The notes below the pieces were generated by a model. The model did no database searches. It worked only from the letters and a program-made list of their open reading frames with translations, and was not told the origin of the DNA. A stretch of 64,000 nt of DNA from Agathobacter sp. (GTDB taxonomy: Bacteria > Bacillota > Clostridia > Lachnospirales > Lachnospiraceae), in assembly GCA_022775045.1 (NCBI GenBank), contig JALFLB010000060.1, forward strand, positions 62,001 through 126,000, in the 5' to 3' direction. The position numbers and the translations under genes were made by a program. The number at the start of each line of letters is the position of its first letter. The stretch's first letter is position 1. Below are positions 1 through 8,817 of this stretch, piece after piece.

Positions 1-463
1 GAAACAGTTCTGCATTATAAAAAGAATCAAAATAATTGATTGGCTGTCTTGTTCCAAACTTAATTCCCTTGATTTCCTGAAGATTAATAAAGAAAACCTT
101 TTGTGCCGTTGGTGTCTGTCCTCCGAATCGAATTCGGTCAAAGGACTCCTTCAAACTGTCACCAAACTGACCGTTAAACATGGATGGCAGAGAGGAATTG
201 TCCACTTTATAATATCCTGGTTCCGCTGTGTAATCTACAATCTTACCGCCATCGACAAGCAACATAAATTGATTATCATACACATGAATAACAGAACCAT
301 TTGTTACTGTATCCTCTGTCCCTTTACGATTCTGTCCCTTTCGCATAAGAACACCGCGGGCAAAAACGGTCTGATCTCCCATATTGTCCGCCTCATACAC
401 CTCAAGCCACTGGTCGGCAAACGCACCTCCAATTGCCTGCGTTACTGCTTTTATAATTCCCAT
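1..463 (-). CDS. SPFH-domain protein, YdjI / virion-core-like (C-terminus beyond window)
   Basis: The minus-strand reading frame starts at the ATG at 463-461, behind a strong AGGAGGAG site, and runs off the left edge, so only about 154 residues are present. The N-terminus (MGIIKAVTQAIGG, then DQWLEVYEADNMG) and the later stretches VYDNQFMLLVDGGKIVDYTA and GYYKVDNSS match the SPFH-domain family typified by Bacillus subtilis YdjI, often annotated as 'virion core protein'. Family members are membrane-associated scaffold proteins linked to envelope stress. The adjacent zinc-ribbon membrane protein on the same strand resembles the partner genes found in ydj-type clusters; a joint role is inference. 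The missing C-terminal half prevents checking for the usual zinc-ribbon tail. Confidence 0.85.
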   Translation of the reverse strand, partial: MGIIKAVTQAIGGAFADQWLEVYEADNMGDQTVFARGVLMRKGQNRKGTEDTVTNGSVIHVYDNQFMLLVDGGKIVDYTAEPGYYKVDNSSLPSMFNGQFGDSLKESFDRIRFGGQTPTAQKVFFINLQEIKGIKFGTRQPINYFDSFYNAELF

Positions 464-569
464 ATTCTCCTCCTTATTCTATTTCATCATTACTGTATGG
501 AGCAAATCGCATAAAGCATGCCTTCAACATGGCGATTCGCGCAAGTCATGACCGTACCTCTTACAATCA

Positions 570-1343
570 TTACATTACATGATTATAATCGACTTCAGTT
601 AATTTGTGAAGTGACCATACTTTAATATTGATTGGCGTCACGGCCAGACCGCAGAATTCACAGACCATCTGCCCGATTTTCCGGATTGGGGCACCACAGT
701 TCGGACAGGTCGTTCCCACAGCATTGTCAAACTCGACAACCTCACTGTTCTGTATGTACATAAGCTCCATATTATACTTGGTCTGTCGCTTGCGCTCCCT
801 TGAGCCTTCCGTTACCCGGTCCTGTTCCACCTTATAATGGTAGTATTCGACCGCACTCTGAATTGTGATGATGCACTTTCCCTGTTCCTTGCGGTAGTTC
901 GCTATCTCCGTCTGATGAATGTGGATATCCCGGTAGATTTCTCTCACACCTGATTCCTGATTTTCTGCAATCCTGTTGGCAACCTGGTTACGTACATCCT
1001 CCGACGCCTCCACCAGCTGATCAACATTTTCCGAAGAGATGGCAATTAAAGCGGAAGTCAGCATATTCTCCGCCTTGTGCTCAAACTCCTCCCAGACAAA
1101 ATCTGGAAAATCCCTCATAATCTGTGGTTCCATCAGTCGAGTCATACTTGATACCGACTTTGGCGTCTCCGCAGCCAGATCTACCTGACGGTTAATTCCA
1201 TCCACAATACTATCCGTACCAAAAACCTTACGGGAAAACTGACGAAGTCTCTGCCGGATCACCAGTGTCCCCACTCCTGCCACAGCAAAGATTGAAGCAA
1301 GCACCCCCAGCCCCACAACAACTCCAATATTCAACATGATCAT
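570..1343 (-). CDS. Membrane-anchored zinc-ribbon protein (257 aa)
   Basis: Residues 4-27 form one N-terminal transmembrane segment. A basic stretch and a mostly helical middle (about 60-190) follow. The C-terminus carries a four-cysteine zinc ribbon (CPNC at about 214-217 and CEFC at about 229-232). The layout resembles the TFIIB-zinc-ribbon/Tim44-like membrane proteins found beside YdjI-type SPFH genes, and such a gene lies immediately downstream here. The start overlaps the prfB stop by four bases (ATGA-type), so translation is probably coupled to prfB. No catalytic motif is visible. A structural or chaperone-like role in the envelope is only inferred from the neighbour. Confidence 0.75.
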   Translation of the reverse strand: MIMLNIGVVVGLGVLASIFAVAGVGTLVIRQRLRQFSRKVFGTDSIVDGINRQVDLAAETPKSVSSMTRLMEPQIMRDFPDFVWEEFEHKAENMLTSALIAISSENVDQLVEASEDVRNQVANRIAENQESGVREIYRDIHIHQTEIANYRKEQGKCIITIQSAVEYYHYKVEQDRVTEGSRERKRQTKYNMELMYIQNSEVVEFDNAVGTTCPNCGAPIRKIGQMVCEFCGLAVTPINIKVWSLHKLTEVDYNHVM

Positions 1344-2477
1344 TCGCTCTCACCCTCCATGGATTTCGGGCAGCCAAGGCTCAACCATTTTAAATAACCG
1401 TTGACAAAGAGATCAATTGCCCCATCCAGCACTGCATCCACATTGCCGCTCTCCACACCGGTCCGGTGATCTTTGACCATCGTATATGGTTGCATCACAT
1501 AAGAACGAATCTGATTTCCCCATCCAATTTCCGTAACCTCTCCACGGATTCCAGCGGCTTTCGCAGCATTTTCTTCCTGTTTCAGCAAATACAGCTTTGC
1601 TTTTAACATCTGCATTGCCTTATCCTTATTCATATGCTGTGAGCGCTCATTCTGACACTGCACCACAATTCCTGTTGGAAAATGTGTGATTCGTATCGCT
1701 GATGAAGTCTTATTAATGTGCTGGCCACCGGCGCCACTGGAACGATAGGTATCAATCCGGATGTCCTCATCCTTCACTTCAATATCCACATCCTCCTCAA
1801 TATCCGGCATAACATCGCAGGACACAAAAGATGTCTGTCTCTTTCCGGCCGCATTAAATGGTGAAATTCTAACCAGACGATGAACGCCCTTTTCAGACTT
1901 AAGATACCCGTATGCATTCTCTCCGTTTACCTGAAATGTGATGGACTTAATTCCCGCCTCATCACCATCAAGAGAATCCAACACCTCAAGCGAAAAGCCC
2001 TTCTTATCTGCCCATCGGGAATACATTCGGAAAAGCATGGCCGCCCAGTCACAAGACTCCGTGCCGCCCGCTCCTGCATGGAGTGACAGAATTGCATTGT
2101 TTCCGTCATATTCACCAGACAAAAGTGTCTTCATGCGAATCCCCTCATAGATATTCACAAACTCCTCCATCATCTGTCCAATTTCGGGAACAATCTCTGG
2201 ATCATTTTCCTCGTACCCCATCTCGATCATCGTTTCAATGTCTTCGTACTGACTCACAAGCTGTGCATAGGTCGTCACATCATCCTTCAGACTCTTCAGT
2301 TCTTTCATCTTATTTTGGGAATCCTCCGGATTGTTCCAAAAATCCGGTTCTTCCATCTTTCGCTCAAGCTCCTGTATCCGCTGTTCTTTGCCAGCTAAGT
2401 CAAAGTGAATCCCTCACTTCCTGCAGTGGAGCCTGATAGCTTTGCAGCCGGCTCTTAAAATTATCCAATTCTACCAC
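1340..2477 (-). CDS. prfB: Peptide chain release factor 2 (programmed +1 frameshift)
   Basis: RF2 recognises UGA and UAA and triggers peptide release. A 25-codon first frame begins at GTG 2477 behind AGAGGTGAT and reads VVELDNFKSRL...REVRDSL-like sequence ending at an in-frame TGA (2402-2400). A +1 shift at CTT-TGA-C enters the long frame (DLAGKEQRIQELERK, then MEEPDFWNNPED), giving about 378 residues in all. An SD-like GTGAGG lies just upstream of the slip site, as in known prfB genes. The long frame contains the SPF codon-recognition tripeptide (VRISPFNAAG) and the GGQ hydrolysis motif (SSGAGGQHINKT). The zinc-ribbon membrane protein gene overlaps its 3' end. A continuous reading starting at 2356 would miss the N-terminal 40 residues. 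Confidence 0.97.
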
Positions 2478-2504
2478 AGTATCACCTCTTTCTACTATTT
2501 GTAA

Positions 2505-2684
2505 TTATTTTTCTTTATATACAGAATCATTCCTGCCAACAAAATTGCAATCCCCGCCCTCCACCATCTGGTAACTGGCACGCCCGCTAATCTGCGATGA
2601 CGGCACATCCGGCTGTGCCGAAAAAAGAAAGATCAGCACAAGCCATGCAATTACAAGTAACGTTCTTGTTATCCTTCGAATCAT
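2505..2684 (-). pseudogene. VanZ-like N-terminal fragment
   Basis: A short frame directly after ctpA encodes a basic start, one membrane helix and the VanZ-family N-terminal signature (ITRTLLVIAWLVLIFLFS, then AQPDVPSSQISGRAS). VanZ-family proteins normally have about 150-200 residues and four to five helices. Here the frame breaks after the first helix and serine-rich loop into unrelated sequence (EGGDCNFVGRN...), leaving about 60-68 residues. An alternative start at 2711 overlaps the ctpA stop. The fragment looks like a decayed or deleted VanZ gene between ctpA and prfB. A functional single-helix peptide cannot be excluded. Confidence 0.55.
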
Positions 2685-2691
2685 AATTCCC

Positions 2692-3972
2692 TTACTGTCC
2701 AATTTGATCATTTAAGACCTTCACAGCCTCCTGCAGCTGATTATCAAACTGCATTTCGTAAGGTTCATCCTCCGGTCCCTGGTATTCATAATCCAGATCA
2801 ATGTCCGGTTCAATGCCTGCTCCATGAATATAATTTCCATTGGGCGTATAATATTTTGCCGTCGTAATTTTAATTGCATCCCCATTTTCCAGTGGATAGA
2901 TGGTCTGCACGATTCCCTTGCCAAAAGTCTTTTTTCCAATCAGGGTACCATATTGATAATCCTTGATTGCACCAGCAAAAATCTCTGATGCACTGGCACT
3001 GTTTTCATTCATCAATACCGCGATTGGACAATCAATGCAGGATGCATCTGAGGTATATGTATCTCGCTTTCCATATTTATCCTCTGTATAGACCACCGTT
3101 CCTTCCGGCAGTATGGCATCAAGAATATCCACAACCGAAGTAATCAGTCCTCCCGGATTACTTCGCACATCCACAATCAGCCCCTTCATATCTTTTTTCT
3201 GCAGATGCTTGAGTGCATCCCGAAACTGCTCCGCTGTATTACTTTGAAATTCACTGATCTGAATGTAGCCAATTCCATTATCAAGCATTTGGGATTCCAC
3301 ACTGGGCAGATCAACATTTCTGCGCTCGACGTCCAATTCAAGGGTTTCTCCCGTCGACTCCCGGTACACCTGTAAATGTACCATTGTTCCCTCATCGCCG
3401 CGAATCTTCTTGACCAGCGCACTCAGCTCCATGCTCTCGGCTTTAAACTGATCCACTTTGAGTATCTGATCTCCATTTTTTAATCCAGCTTCCTCCGCCG
3501 GTGTTCCGGAGTATACTTTGCTTACCGTAACCTCCATCGTCTTTGCATCCTGACTCAGTCCCGCTCCGATACCATAATATTTTCCATTGGTAGACACTTG
3601 CAATTCCTTGTATTCATCCGCCGTATAGTAAGTAGAATATGGGTCTTTCAAACCATTTAGCGTTCCCTTGTAAAGGGCATCGCGAATATCCTCTTCCTTG
3701 TATTCCCCATTGTAGTACAAATCTACATAAGCCAGCAGTTCTTCCAGCTTCTCAACCGTCTCCTTGTCAAGAACATCATCCCCCGAAGCCTGATTTACAT
3801 TTTGGGGACCAACTACAAGATAACGATTAGTAGCCGTTGTATATATTCTGATTGTAACACCTGTGCCAATTGCCAGAACAACAATGCCAACCAACAATCC
3901 GATCAAAAAACCCGGTAAAAAGCCCAGGACGCCTTTTTTCTTCTGAGGCACAGTTTCATTATTGTAATCCAT
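2692..3972 (-). CDS. ctpA: C-terminal processing peptidase, S41 family
   Basis: This is a membrane-anchored serine protease that trims exported proteins, often cell-wall enzymes. The start at 3972 is chosen because AAGGGAGAAGAA precedes the ATG; an upstream in-frame extension lacks such a site. Residues 12-37 form a signal anchor. A PDZ domain (about 120-210; YYGIGAGLSQD, AGLKNGDQILKVD) precedes the S41 core. The core carries the catalytic serine in NENSASASEIF and the general-base lysine in GKKTFGKG. Length (426 aa) is typical. It lies directly downstream of ftsEX on the same strand, so control of septal wall hydrolysis is a plausible context. A VanZ-like fragment and prfB follow. Confidence 0.94.
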   Translation of the reverse strand: MDYNNETVPQKKKGVLGFLPGFLIGLLVGIVVLAIGTGVTIRIYTTATNRYLVVGPQNVNQASGDDVLDKETVEKLEELLAYVDLYYNGEYKEEDIRDALYKGTLNGLKDPYSTYYTADEYKELQVSTNGKYYGIGAGLSQDAKTMEVTVSKVYSGTPAEEAGLKNGDQILKVDQFKAESMELSALVKKIRGDEGTMVHLQVYRESTGETLELDVERRNVDLPSVESQMLDNGIGYIQISEFQSNTAEQFRDALKHLQKKDMKGLIVDVRSNPGGLITSVVDILDAILPEGTVVYTEDKYGKRDTYTSDASCIDCPIAVLMNENSASASEIFAGAIKDYQYGTLIGKKTFGKGIVQTIYPLENGDAIKITTAKYYTPNGNYIHGAGIEPDIDLDYEYQGPEDEPYEMQFDNQLQEAVKVLNDQIGQ

Positions 3973-4052
3973 TTCTTCTCCCTTCAAAACATGGCAAAAG
4001 CCATGCTCGCAGTACAAGCCTGCCTGCATGGCCAATATCCAATTTTGCGATT

Positions 4053-4958
4053 CTACACCTTCAAATGCTTCCGAATGGTAATCTGACTGCCAAGGAAACC
4101 AATTCCAACACCAAGAATAATGCTGATTGGTATCAGTGTCTCAAACACTGCATATACCGGAACAAATGTAATCATAGAACCAATAAAATTAAACTTATCT
4201 GCTATATATACAATAATCCTCTGGTACATAAAATATAACACAGTAAGCGGAATTGCTGCCCCCACCAGACCGATGATCATACCTTCCACAACAAATGGAG
4301 CACGCACCAGATAATCGGTTGCACCAATCAACTTCATTATCGCAATTTCCTCCCTGCGGACAGAAATTCCAACCGTAACCGTATTACTGATCAAAAAAAC
4401 GGCAACACACAAAAGAATCAATATCATTCCACCTGATACATAACCCAAAAGCCGATTAAAATCTGTCATGGTGTTAGCGACCTGTGCTGACTGTTTTACC
4501 TCACGAACTCCCGGAAGTGCTTCAATATACTTAACAAGAGATTTCTGCATTGATACATCATTCAGATACACCTGATAATGCGCCGAGTGCGCAAGAGGAT
4601 TTTCCGTAAAACCCTCCGCAAGCTCTTCACGGCCTTTAAAATATACCTTTTTGTACTCTTCCCAAGCCTGTTCTGCGGAGACATATTCGTTCTTCCGAAC
4701 TTCTGCACGCTTGGCTATCTTCTTTCCGATTTCCGCAATCTCCTCCGAAGATATATCGTTATCAAAGAACACCGTTACGGACACGCCCTCCTCGATGGAC
4801 TGAACTGTTGCGTTAAAATTCATAATAATGACATAGAACAATCCGAACATAAAAATGCACGCTGCCATCGTTGCAATCGATGCAAGCGAGAACATTTTAT
4901 TGCGGAAAATATTTTTAATTCCCTGTTTGATGGAATAAAAAAAGGTGTTAATTCTCAT
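4053..4958 (-). CDS. ftsX: Cell division ABC transporter permease FtsX
   Basis: FtsX is the membrane half of the FtsEX complex, which activates periplasmic or wall-side murein hydrolases at the septum. The start MRINTFFYSIKQG (ATG 4958-4956) is typical and overlaps the ftsE stop by 11 bases. The first helix lies at about 21-46, an extracellular domain at about 50-160, and three C-terminal helices at about 170-300. The N-terminal motif NIFRNKMFSLASI is diagnostic. About 301 residues is normal. The coiled-coil M23 activator (PcsB/EnvC type) that often follows ftsX is absent; ctpA comes next after 80 bases. Confidence 0.96.
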   Translation of the reverse strand: MRINTFFYSIKQGIKNIFRNKMFSLASIATMAACIFMFGLFYVIIMNFNATVQSIEEGVSVTVFFDNDISSEEIAEIGKKIAKRAEVRKNEYVSAEQAWEEYKKVYFKGREELAEGFTENPLAHSAHYQVYLNDVSMQKSLVKYIEALPGVREVKQSAQVANTMTDFNRLLGYVSGGMILILLCVAVFLISNTVTVGISVRREEIAIMKLIGATDYLVRAPFVVEGMIIGLVGAAIPLTVLYFMYQRIIVYIADKFNFIGSMITFVPVYAVFETLIPISIILGVGIGFLGSQITIRKHLKV

Positions 4959-5634
4959 CGTCAAAGTCACCCTGCTTACTATCACTGACGATAGTGCCTT
5001 TCTTTATGGTAATCACACGCTTCTTCATAACCTTCACAATTTCAAGATTGTGCGTTACGACAATCACGGTTGTTCCCCTGCTGTTAATCTCCTCCAACAG
5101 TTTCATAATCTCCCAGGCATTATTATTATCCAGATTTCCTGTAGGCTCATCTGCCAGCAAAATGTTTGGTTCATTTACCAACGCCCGTGCAATAGCAACT
5201 CTCTGCTGTTCTCCTCCTGAAAGCTGCTTCGGGTAGGACCGGTATTTCGCCGCCAGCCCCACCATAGAGAGCATCAGAGGAACCTTTTTTTTAATATGGC
5301 TGTTCGACTCACCAACCACTTTCTGCGCAAATGCCACATTATCATAAACATTCCTGTCCTTCAGTAATCGGAAATCCTGGAAGACAACACCGATATTACG
5401 GCGAAACTTCGGCAGCTGCTTATGCTTGATTCTTCCCAAGATCTTCCCATCAATCATGATTGTTCCTTCTGTCGGCTCCAATTCCTTCAAAAGCAACTTA
5501 ATCAGTGTGGATTTGCCGGATCCGCTGTCACCGACAACAAACACAAACTCTCCATCTTTTATTTCCAGATTAACATCATTCAACGCAGGAATTCCTGCTG
5601 AATAGGACTTACTGACATGTTCCAGTTTAATCAT
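4948..5634 (-). CDS. ftsE: Cell division ATP-binding protein FtsE
   Basis: Cytoplasmic ATPase partner of FtsX. Visible motifs: Walker A GDSGSGKST at about 36-44, the Q-loop VVFQDFRLL, the signature LSGGEQQRVAIARAL, Walker B ILLADEPTGNLD, and the switch histidine in VIVVTHN. The 228-residue length is usual for FtsE. The 3' end overlaps ftsX, giving a compact ftsE-ftsX pair followed by ctpA. An AGGAGATAAA site precedes the start. The preceding regulator gene ends 12 bases upstream and may share the transcript. Confidence 0.97.
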   Translation of the reverse strand: MIKLEHVSKSYSAGIPALNDVNLEIKDGEFVFVVGDSGSGKSTLIKLLLKELEPTEGTIMIDGKILGRIKHKQLPKFRRNIGVVFQDFRLLKDRNVYDNVAFAQKVVGESNSHIKKKVPLMLSMVGLAAKYRSYPKQLSGGEQQRVAIARALVNEPNILLADEPTGNLDNNNAWEIMKLLEEINSRGTTVIVVTHNLEIVKVMKKRVITIKKGTIVSDSKQGDFDDEN

Positions 5635-5645
5635 TTTATCTCCTT

Positions 5646-6734
5646 CTAGTAGTCCAATGATTCCATATATTTCATGTACTTGACCACCATGAGCGCAATC
5701 TTGAAAGTGATTGCATCTTCAAATACGCGAAGATCCAGTCCAGTACTCTTCTGTAGCTTATCCAGACGATATACCAGCGTATTGCGGTGAATATACAACT
5801 GTCTGGATGTTTCTGACACATTAAGATTATTTTCAAAAAATTTATTGATTGTAGACAAAAGCTCCTCGTCAAAATCATCCGGCGATTTACCACCGAAAAT
5901 TTCCTTGATAAACATTTTACATAACGGGATTGGCAGCTGATAGATCAAACGCCCGATTCCAAGCTGCGAATATGCAATGACATCCTGCTCCTCAAAAAAG
6001 ATTCTTCCTACGTCGAGCGCCATACGCGCCTCCTTGTAAGAGCGGGACACTTCCTTCAACTCATTTACAATCGTTCCATATGCAACATGAATGTTACAAT
6101 TTGCATCAGATCTGAACAAATTGATGATAACATCAGCTGTTTTGTTCAAATCATCATACGTTTCATTTTCGCTAAGCTCCTTGACCACAATGATATTTTT
6201 CTCGTCTACTGCAGTGACAAAATCCTTTGACTTGCCACCAAAGAGTCCACGAATTTTCTCCAATTCGTTTCCATCCTTCTCCCGATTTGTCTCCACCAAA
6301 AATACCACACGGCGGACTTCTGTCTCGATGTGCAGCTTTTTGGCACGATTATAGATATCTACCAAAAGCAAATTATCAAGAATTAAATTCTTAATAAAAT
6401 TATCTTTGTCAAACCGTTCCTTATATGCCACCAGTAGATTCTGAATCTGAAAAGCAGCAATTTTCCCGATCATATACACATCCTCACTATCCCCATAAGC
6501 AAGAAGAATGTACTCAAGCTGATGCTCATCAAAAACTTTAAAGAACTGACATCCATTCATTACCTGACTATCGGCAGGCGAAGCCACAAATGCCTGCGCC
6601 GACGTGGTAAACTGCTCCGCATCCGGAAATGTTGCAGCTAAGATTTTCCCCTCGACATCAATCACGCACAAATCTGTCCGTGTAATTCCCTTTAGTCCAT
6701 CAATTGTATTCTGAAGTATTTGATTGGAAATCAT
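5646..6734 (-). CDS. CdaR/PucR-type transcriptional regulator
   Basis: A 362-residue protein with an N-terminal sugar-diacid-recognition-like sensor region (starting MISNQILQNTIDGLKGITRT) and a C-terminal PucR-type helix-turn-helix (NVSETSRQLYIHRNTLVYRL at about 310-330). Regulators of this architecture control carbohydrate or purine catabolism, or autoregulate. In clostridia a member next to ftsEX is common, but its effector is not known. No transporter or dehydratase of a diacid pathway lies nearby, so the 'sugar diacid' name should not be read as function. The gene is followed closely by ftsE on the same strand. Confidence 0.85.
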   Translation of the reverse strand: MISNQILQNTIDGLKGITRTDLCVIDVEGKILAATFPDAEQFTTSAQAFVASPADSQVMNGCQFFKVFDEHQLEYILLAYGDSEDVYMIGKIAAFQIQNLLVAYKERFDKDNFIKNLILDNLLLVDIYNRAKKLHIETEVRRVVFLVETNREKDGNELEKIRGLFGGKSKDFVTAVDEKNIIVVKELSENETYDDLNKTADVIINLFRSDANCNIHVAYGTIVNELKEVSRSYKEARMALDVGRIFFEEQDVIAYSQLGIGRLIYQLPIPLCKMFIKEIFGGKSPDDFDEELLSTINKFFENNLNVSETSRQLYIHRNTLVYRLDKLQKSTGLDLRVFEDAITFKIALMVVKYMKYMESLDY

Positions 6735-6803
6735 AGATTATTCTCCTTCTCCCCACATTTGCCTTTTGCATAAATACCTCATACTATTTTAATGCATTTC
6801 GTC

Positions 6804-6846
6804 AAAAAAAGAAAGAGGAAATGTGCATTTTTTATGCATTTCCCCT
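6804..6846 (-). terminator. Intrinsic terminator after yitT-like gene
   Basis: Read on the minus strand, GGGGAAATGCAT pairs with an ATGCaCATTTCCTC arm across a short A-rich loop and is followed by TTTCTTTTTTT. It separates the TagA/YitT pair from the regulator-ftsEX transcript. Confidence 0.85.
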
Positions 6847-6889
6847 TTATCATTTTCCCAAACTTAGTAATTATTTACTATAATTAGTA

Positions 6890-7765
6890 TCAAAATTCAT
6901 CGGAATATTCCAAAAATCCCTCTCCGAGAACCTCTCTCGCATCAGATACAATCACAAATGCCCCCGAGTCTTCCTCATTGACAATATCCTTCAGACGCAC
7001 AATTTCTTTCAAAGAAACAACGCAGTACAATACACACTTATAATCATGTGTATACATACCTCTTGCATCCAATCCAGTCACGCCCCTGTCCAATTCCTCC
7101 ATCAGCCGCTGTGCCACTTTTTCATGTTCCTTTGTAATAATAAACGCCGCTTTTGAATTTTTAAACCCTTCCAGAAAGGCATCCGATACCTTTGTCAGAA
7201 CAAAAACGGATACCACCGCATACAAAGTCGGCCGGAGTCCGAATACATACAATCCGACAATCACAACAAGAGCATCCAAAACCTGCATAATCTGCACCAC
7301 CGAATAATGCCGAAGTTTGGATTGAATCAAAGCTGCAACCATATCTGTCCCACCGGTTGTCGCCCCTGCTCGTAATACCAGACCAAAGCCAATACCTGAA
7401 AAAAGCCCTCCAAACAAAGACGCAAGCATGTAATCTCCCCCGGACAAGTCAATCTCGGGAATCACATACAGCCATACCGACAGCATCACTGTTGCAAAAG
7501 CAGTCTTTCCGACAAACTTTTTACCAAACCTCACATAGGAATAGAGAAATACCGGAATATTCAAAATCAGGTTGGAAATCCACAATGGAACTCCTCCCTC
7601 CACTATCGGGCTCGTCAGGCTCCGAATTACAATGGTAAGCCCTGTAAAGCCCCCGGTTACCAGCCCAATTCTGTCATAGATACATTGAATTGCCACTCCC
7701 ATCAGTCCTGTTCCCAGAAGAATCAGAACATCCTCTCTCCATATTCGTTTTCCTGTTTCTGACAT
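6890..7765 (-). CDS. YitT family membrane protein (DUF161 + DUF2179)
   Basis: About 291 residues. Five to six helices occupy the first two thirds (for example ILLGTGLMGVAIQCIYDRIG, and the LASLFGGLFSGIGFGLVLR run containing the glycine-rich motif RAGATTGGTDMVA). A soluble DUF2179 domain forms the C-terminus (about 210-290). YitT proteins are conserved Firmicute membrane proteins of uncertain substrate. The start at 7765 is preferred because AGGAAAG lies 11 bases upstream; a GTG nine bases earlier overlaps the stop of the upstream glycosyltransferase. Coupled translation with that gene is likely. Confidence 0.88.
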   Translation of the reverse strand: MSETGKRIWREDVLILLGTGLMGVAIQCIYDRIGLVTGGFTGLTIVIRSLTSPIVEGGVPLWISNLILNIPVFLYSYVRFGKKFVGKTAFATVMLSVWLYVIPEIDLSGGDYMLASLFGGLFSGIGFGLVLRAGATTGGTDMVAALIQSKLRHYSVVQIMQVLDALVVIVGLYVFGLRPTLYAVVSVFVLTKVSDAFLEGFKNSKAAFIITKEHEKVAQRLMEELDRGVTGLDARGMYTHDYKCVLYCVVSLKEIVRLKDIVNEEDSGAFVIVSDAREVLGEGFLEYSDEF

Positions 7766-7766
7766 C

Positions 7767-8447
7767 CTATACACTTTCCTGATTCTGACTATATTGATTC
7801 AGTCGTTTTTCCAGCTTATGTGTACGAATCAGATTGCGGATACCTCCCGCAATGCGATTTTTTGTCTTTTGTACTTGAAATGTTCCAATTCCATACCACA
7901 AACCGGCAGAAAGTTTTTCCCGATTTTCCACAAGAAAATGTTCCTGTTTCGGACTTGGCAGAACACTCAGAATTACATCCGGCGTATACGAATTAATCTC
8001 ATTCACAACCGCATCCACGGCACCCTGACATTCATCCAGTGCTTCCATGCTACTGATTTCACACTTTGGATATCTTTCCCTGATCTGATCAAACATTTGT
8101 TGTGTATGTTCCTGAGAATCGCCAATTAAAAAAACCGTCTTACGATTGCGCTCAATCCTCTTCATCATCTCGAAGAAAAAATCATGATGTTCTATTTCAT
8201 GCTTGCGCTGATAAGAATTTGCACCTACCGCATCCAGTATTCCCGCTTCTGCGATTACCGTATGCTCAACAGTCGTCAGGGCCTCCCTGACTACCTCGTC
8301 GCTTTCCACCATCATAAGCGTATCCATATTTACTTCTTCAATGGTATGAAATCCCTTATCAGACATTTTCTGTTCAATTTGCATAATCGTTTCCCGAACC
8401 GTATAATTGTCTAATTGGATTCCCGCAATGTCAATCGTCTTAATCAT
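7767..8447 (-). CDS. WecG/TagA/CpsF family glycosyltransferase
   Basis: A 226-residue protein of the family that transfers N-acetylmannosamine(-uronate) onto lipid-linked N-acetylglucosamine in wall teichoic acid or capsule synthesis. Recognisable features are the N-terminal IDIAGIQLDNYTV block, the VFLIGDSQEHT beta-alpha unit, and the C-terminal LSVLPSPKQEHFLVEN and GIGTFQV motifs (family: P-x-Q-E and G-x-G-x-F/D). The C-terminal region is shorter and less basic than in TagA. No other teichoic-acid genes lie adjacent, so the acceptor is unknown. It is co-transcribed with the YitT-like gene. Confidence 0.85.
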   Translation of the reverse strand: MIKTIDIAGIQLDNYTVRETIMQIEQKMSDKGFHTIEEVNMDTLMMVESDEVVREALTTVEHTVIAEAGILDAVGANSYQRKHEIEHHDFFFEMMKRIERNRKTVFLIGDSQEHTQQMFDQIRERYPKCEISSMEALDECQGAVDAVVNEINSYTPDVILSVLPSPKQEHFLVENREKLSAGLWYGIGTFQVQKTKNRIAGGIRNLIRTHKLEKRLNQYSQNQESV

Positions 8448-8817
8448 AACTTCCCTAGTATAACAAAAATGCTTTTATTTGGCAATTATCCTTTTGTGCG
8501 ACAATTCAAAGCAATCTTCGTCATTTTTCTACATTTGAAATGTCAATGCTTTTTTTGCATTTTGACAGATTCTGACAAACTTTATAATTTCTTTACAAAA
8601 CAATTGTTCGTTTCTGTGTCAAAAACGCCCTGAATATAACCTCACTCTATTGTGGATAACGTGTATAACTTCGTGTATAACTCGACTTTTCAGCATTTTC
8701 AGCTTTTAAATTGTGGATAACTTTTTCGTCAAATAATTATTTTTTGTAACCTTTTTGTGCATTTTGTATATTTCCCATTTTTCAACGCAATTTCAAAATG
8801 CAGGATTTAAAAATCAA
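8448..8817. promoter_or_regulatory. AT-rich spacer with DnaA-box-like repeats
   Basis: This 370-base stretch holds no gene. It contains two exact copies of TGTGGATAA (complement of the consensus DnaA box TTATCCACA) at 8651-8659 and 8712-8720. Two related CGTGTATAA copies sit between them (8660-8668, 8672-8680), all in the same orientation. A hairpin-capable repeat (TGTCAATGC...GCATTTTGACA) lies at 8538-8565. The region must also carry the minus-strand promoter of the glycosyltransferase gene at its left side. No dnaA, dnaN or other origin gene is nearby. Confidence 0.6.

Noticed and set aside
101..514. Plus-strand open frame of 137 codons at the left edge
   Set aside because: It is antisense to the SPFH-domain gene, which has family motifs and a strong ribosome-binding site.
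8640..8725. Chromosomal replication origin
   Set aside because: DnaA boxes are present but dnaA, dnaN, recF and gyrase genes are absent, so it is listed only as a DnaA-binding candidate.
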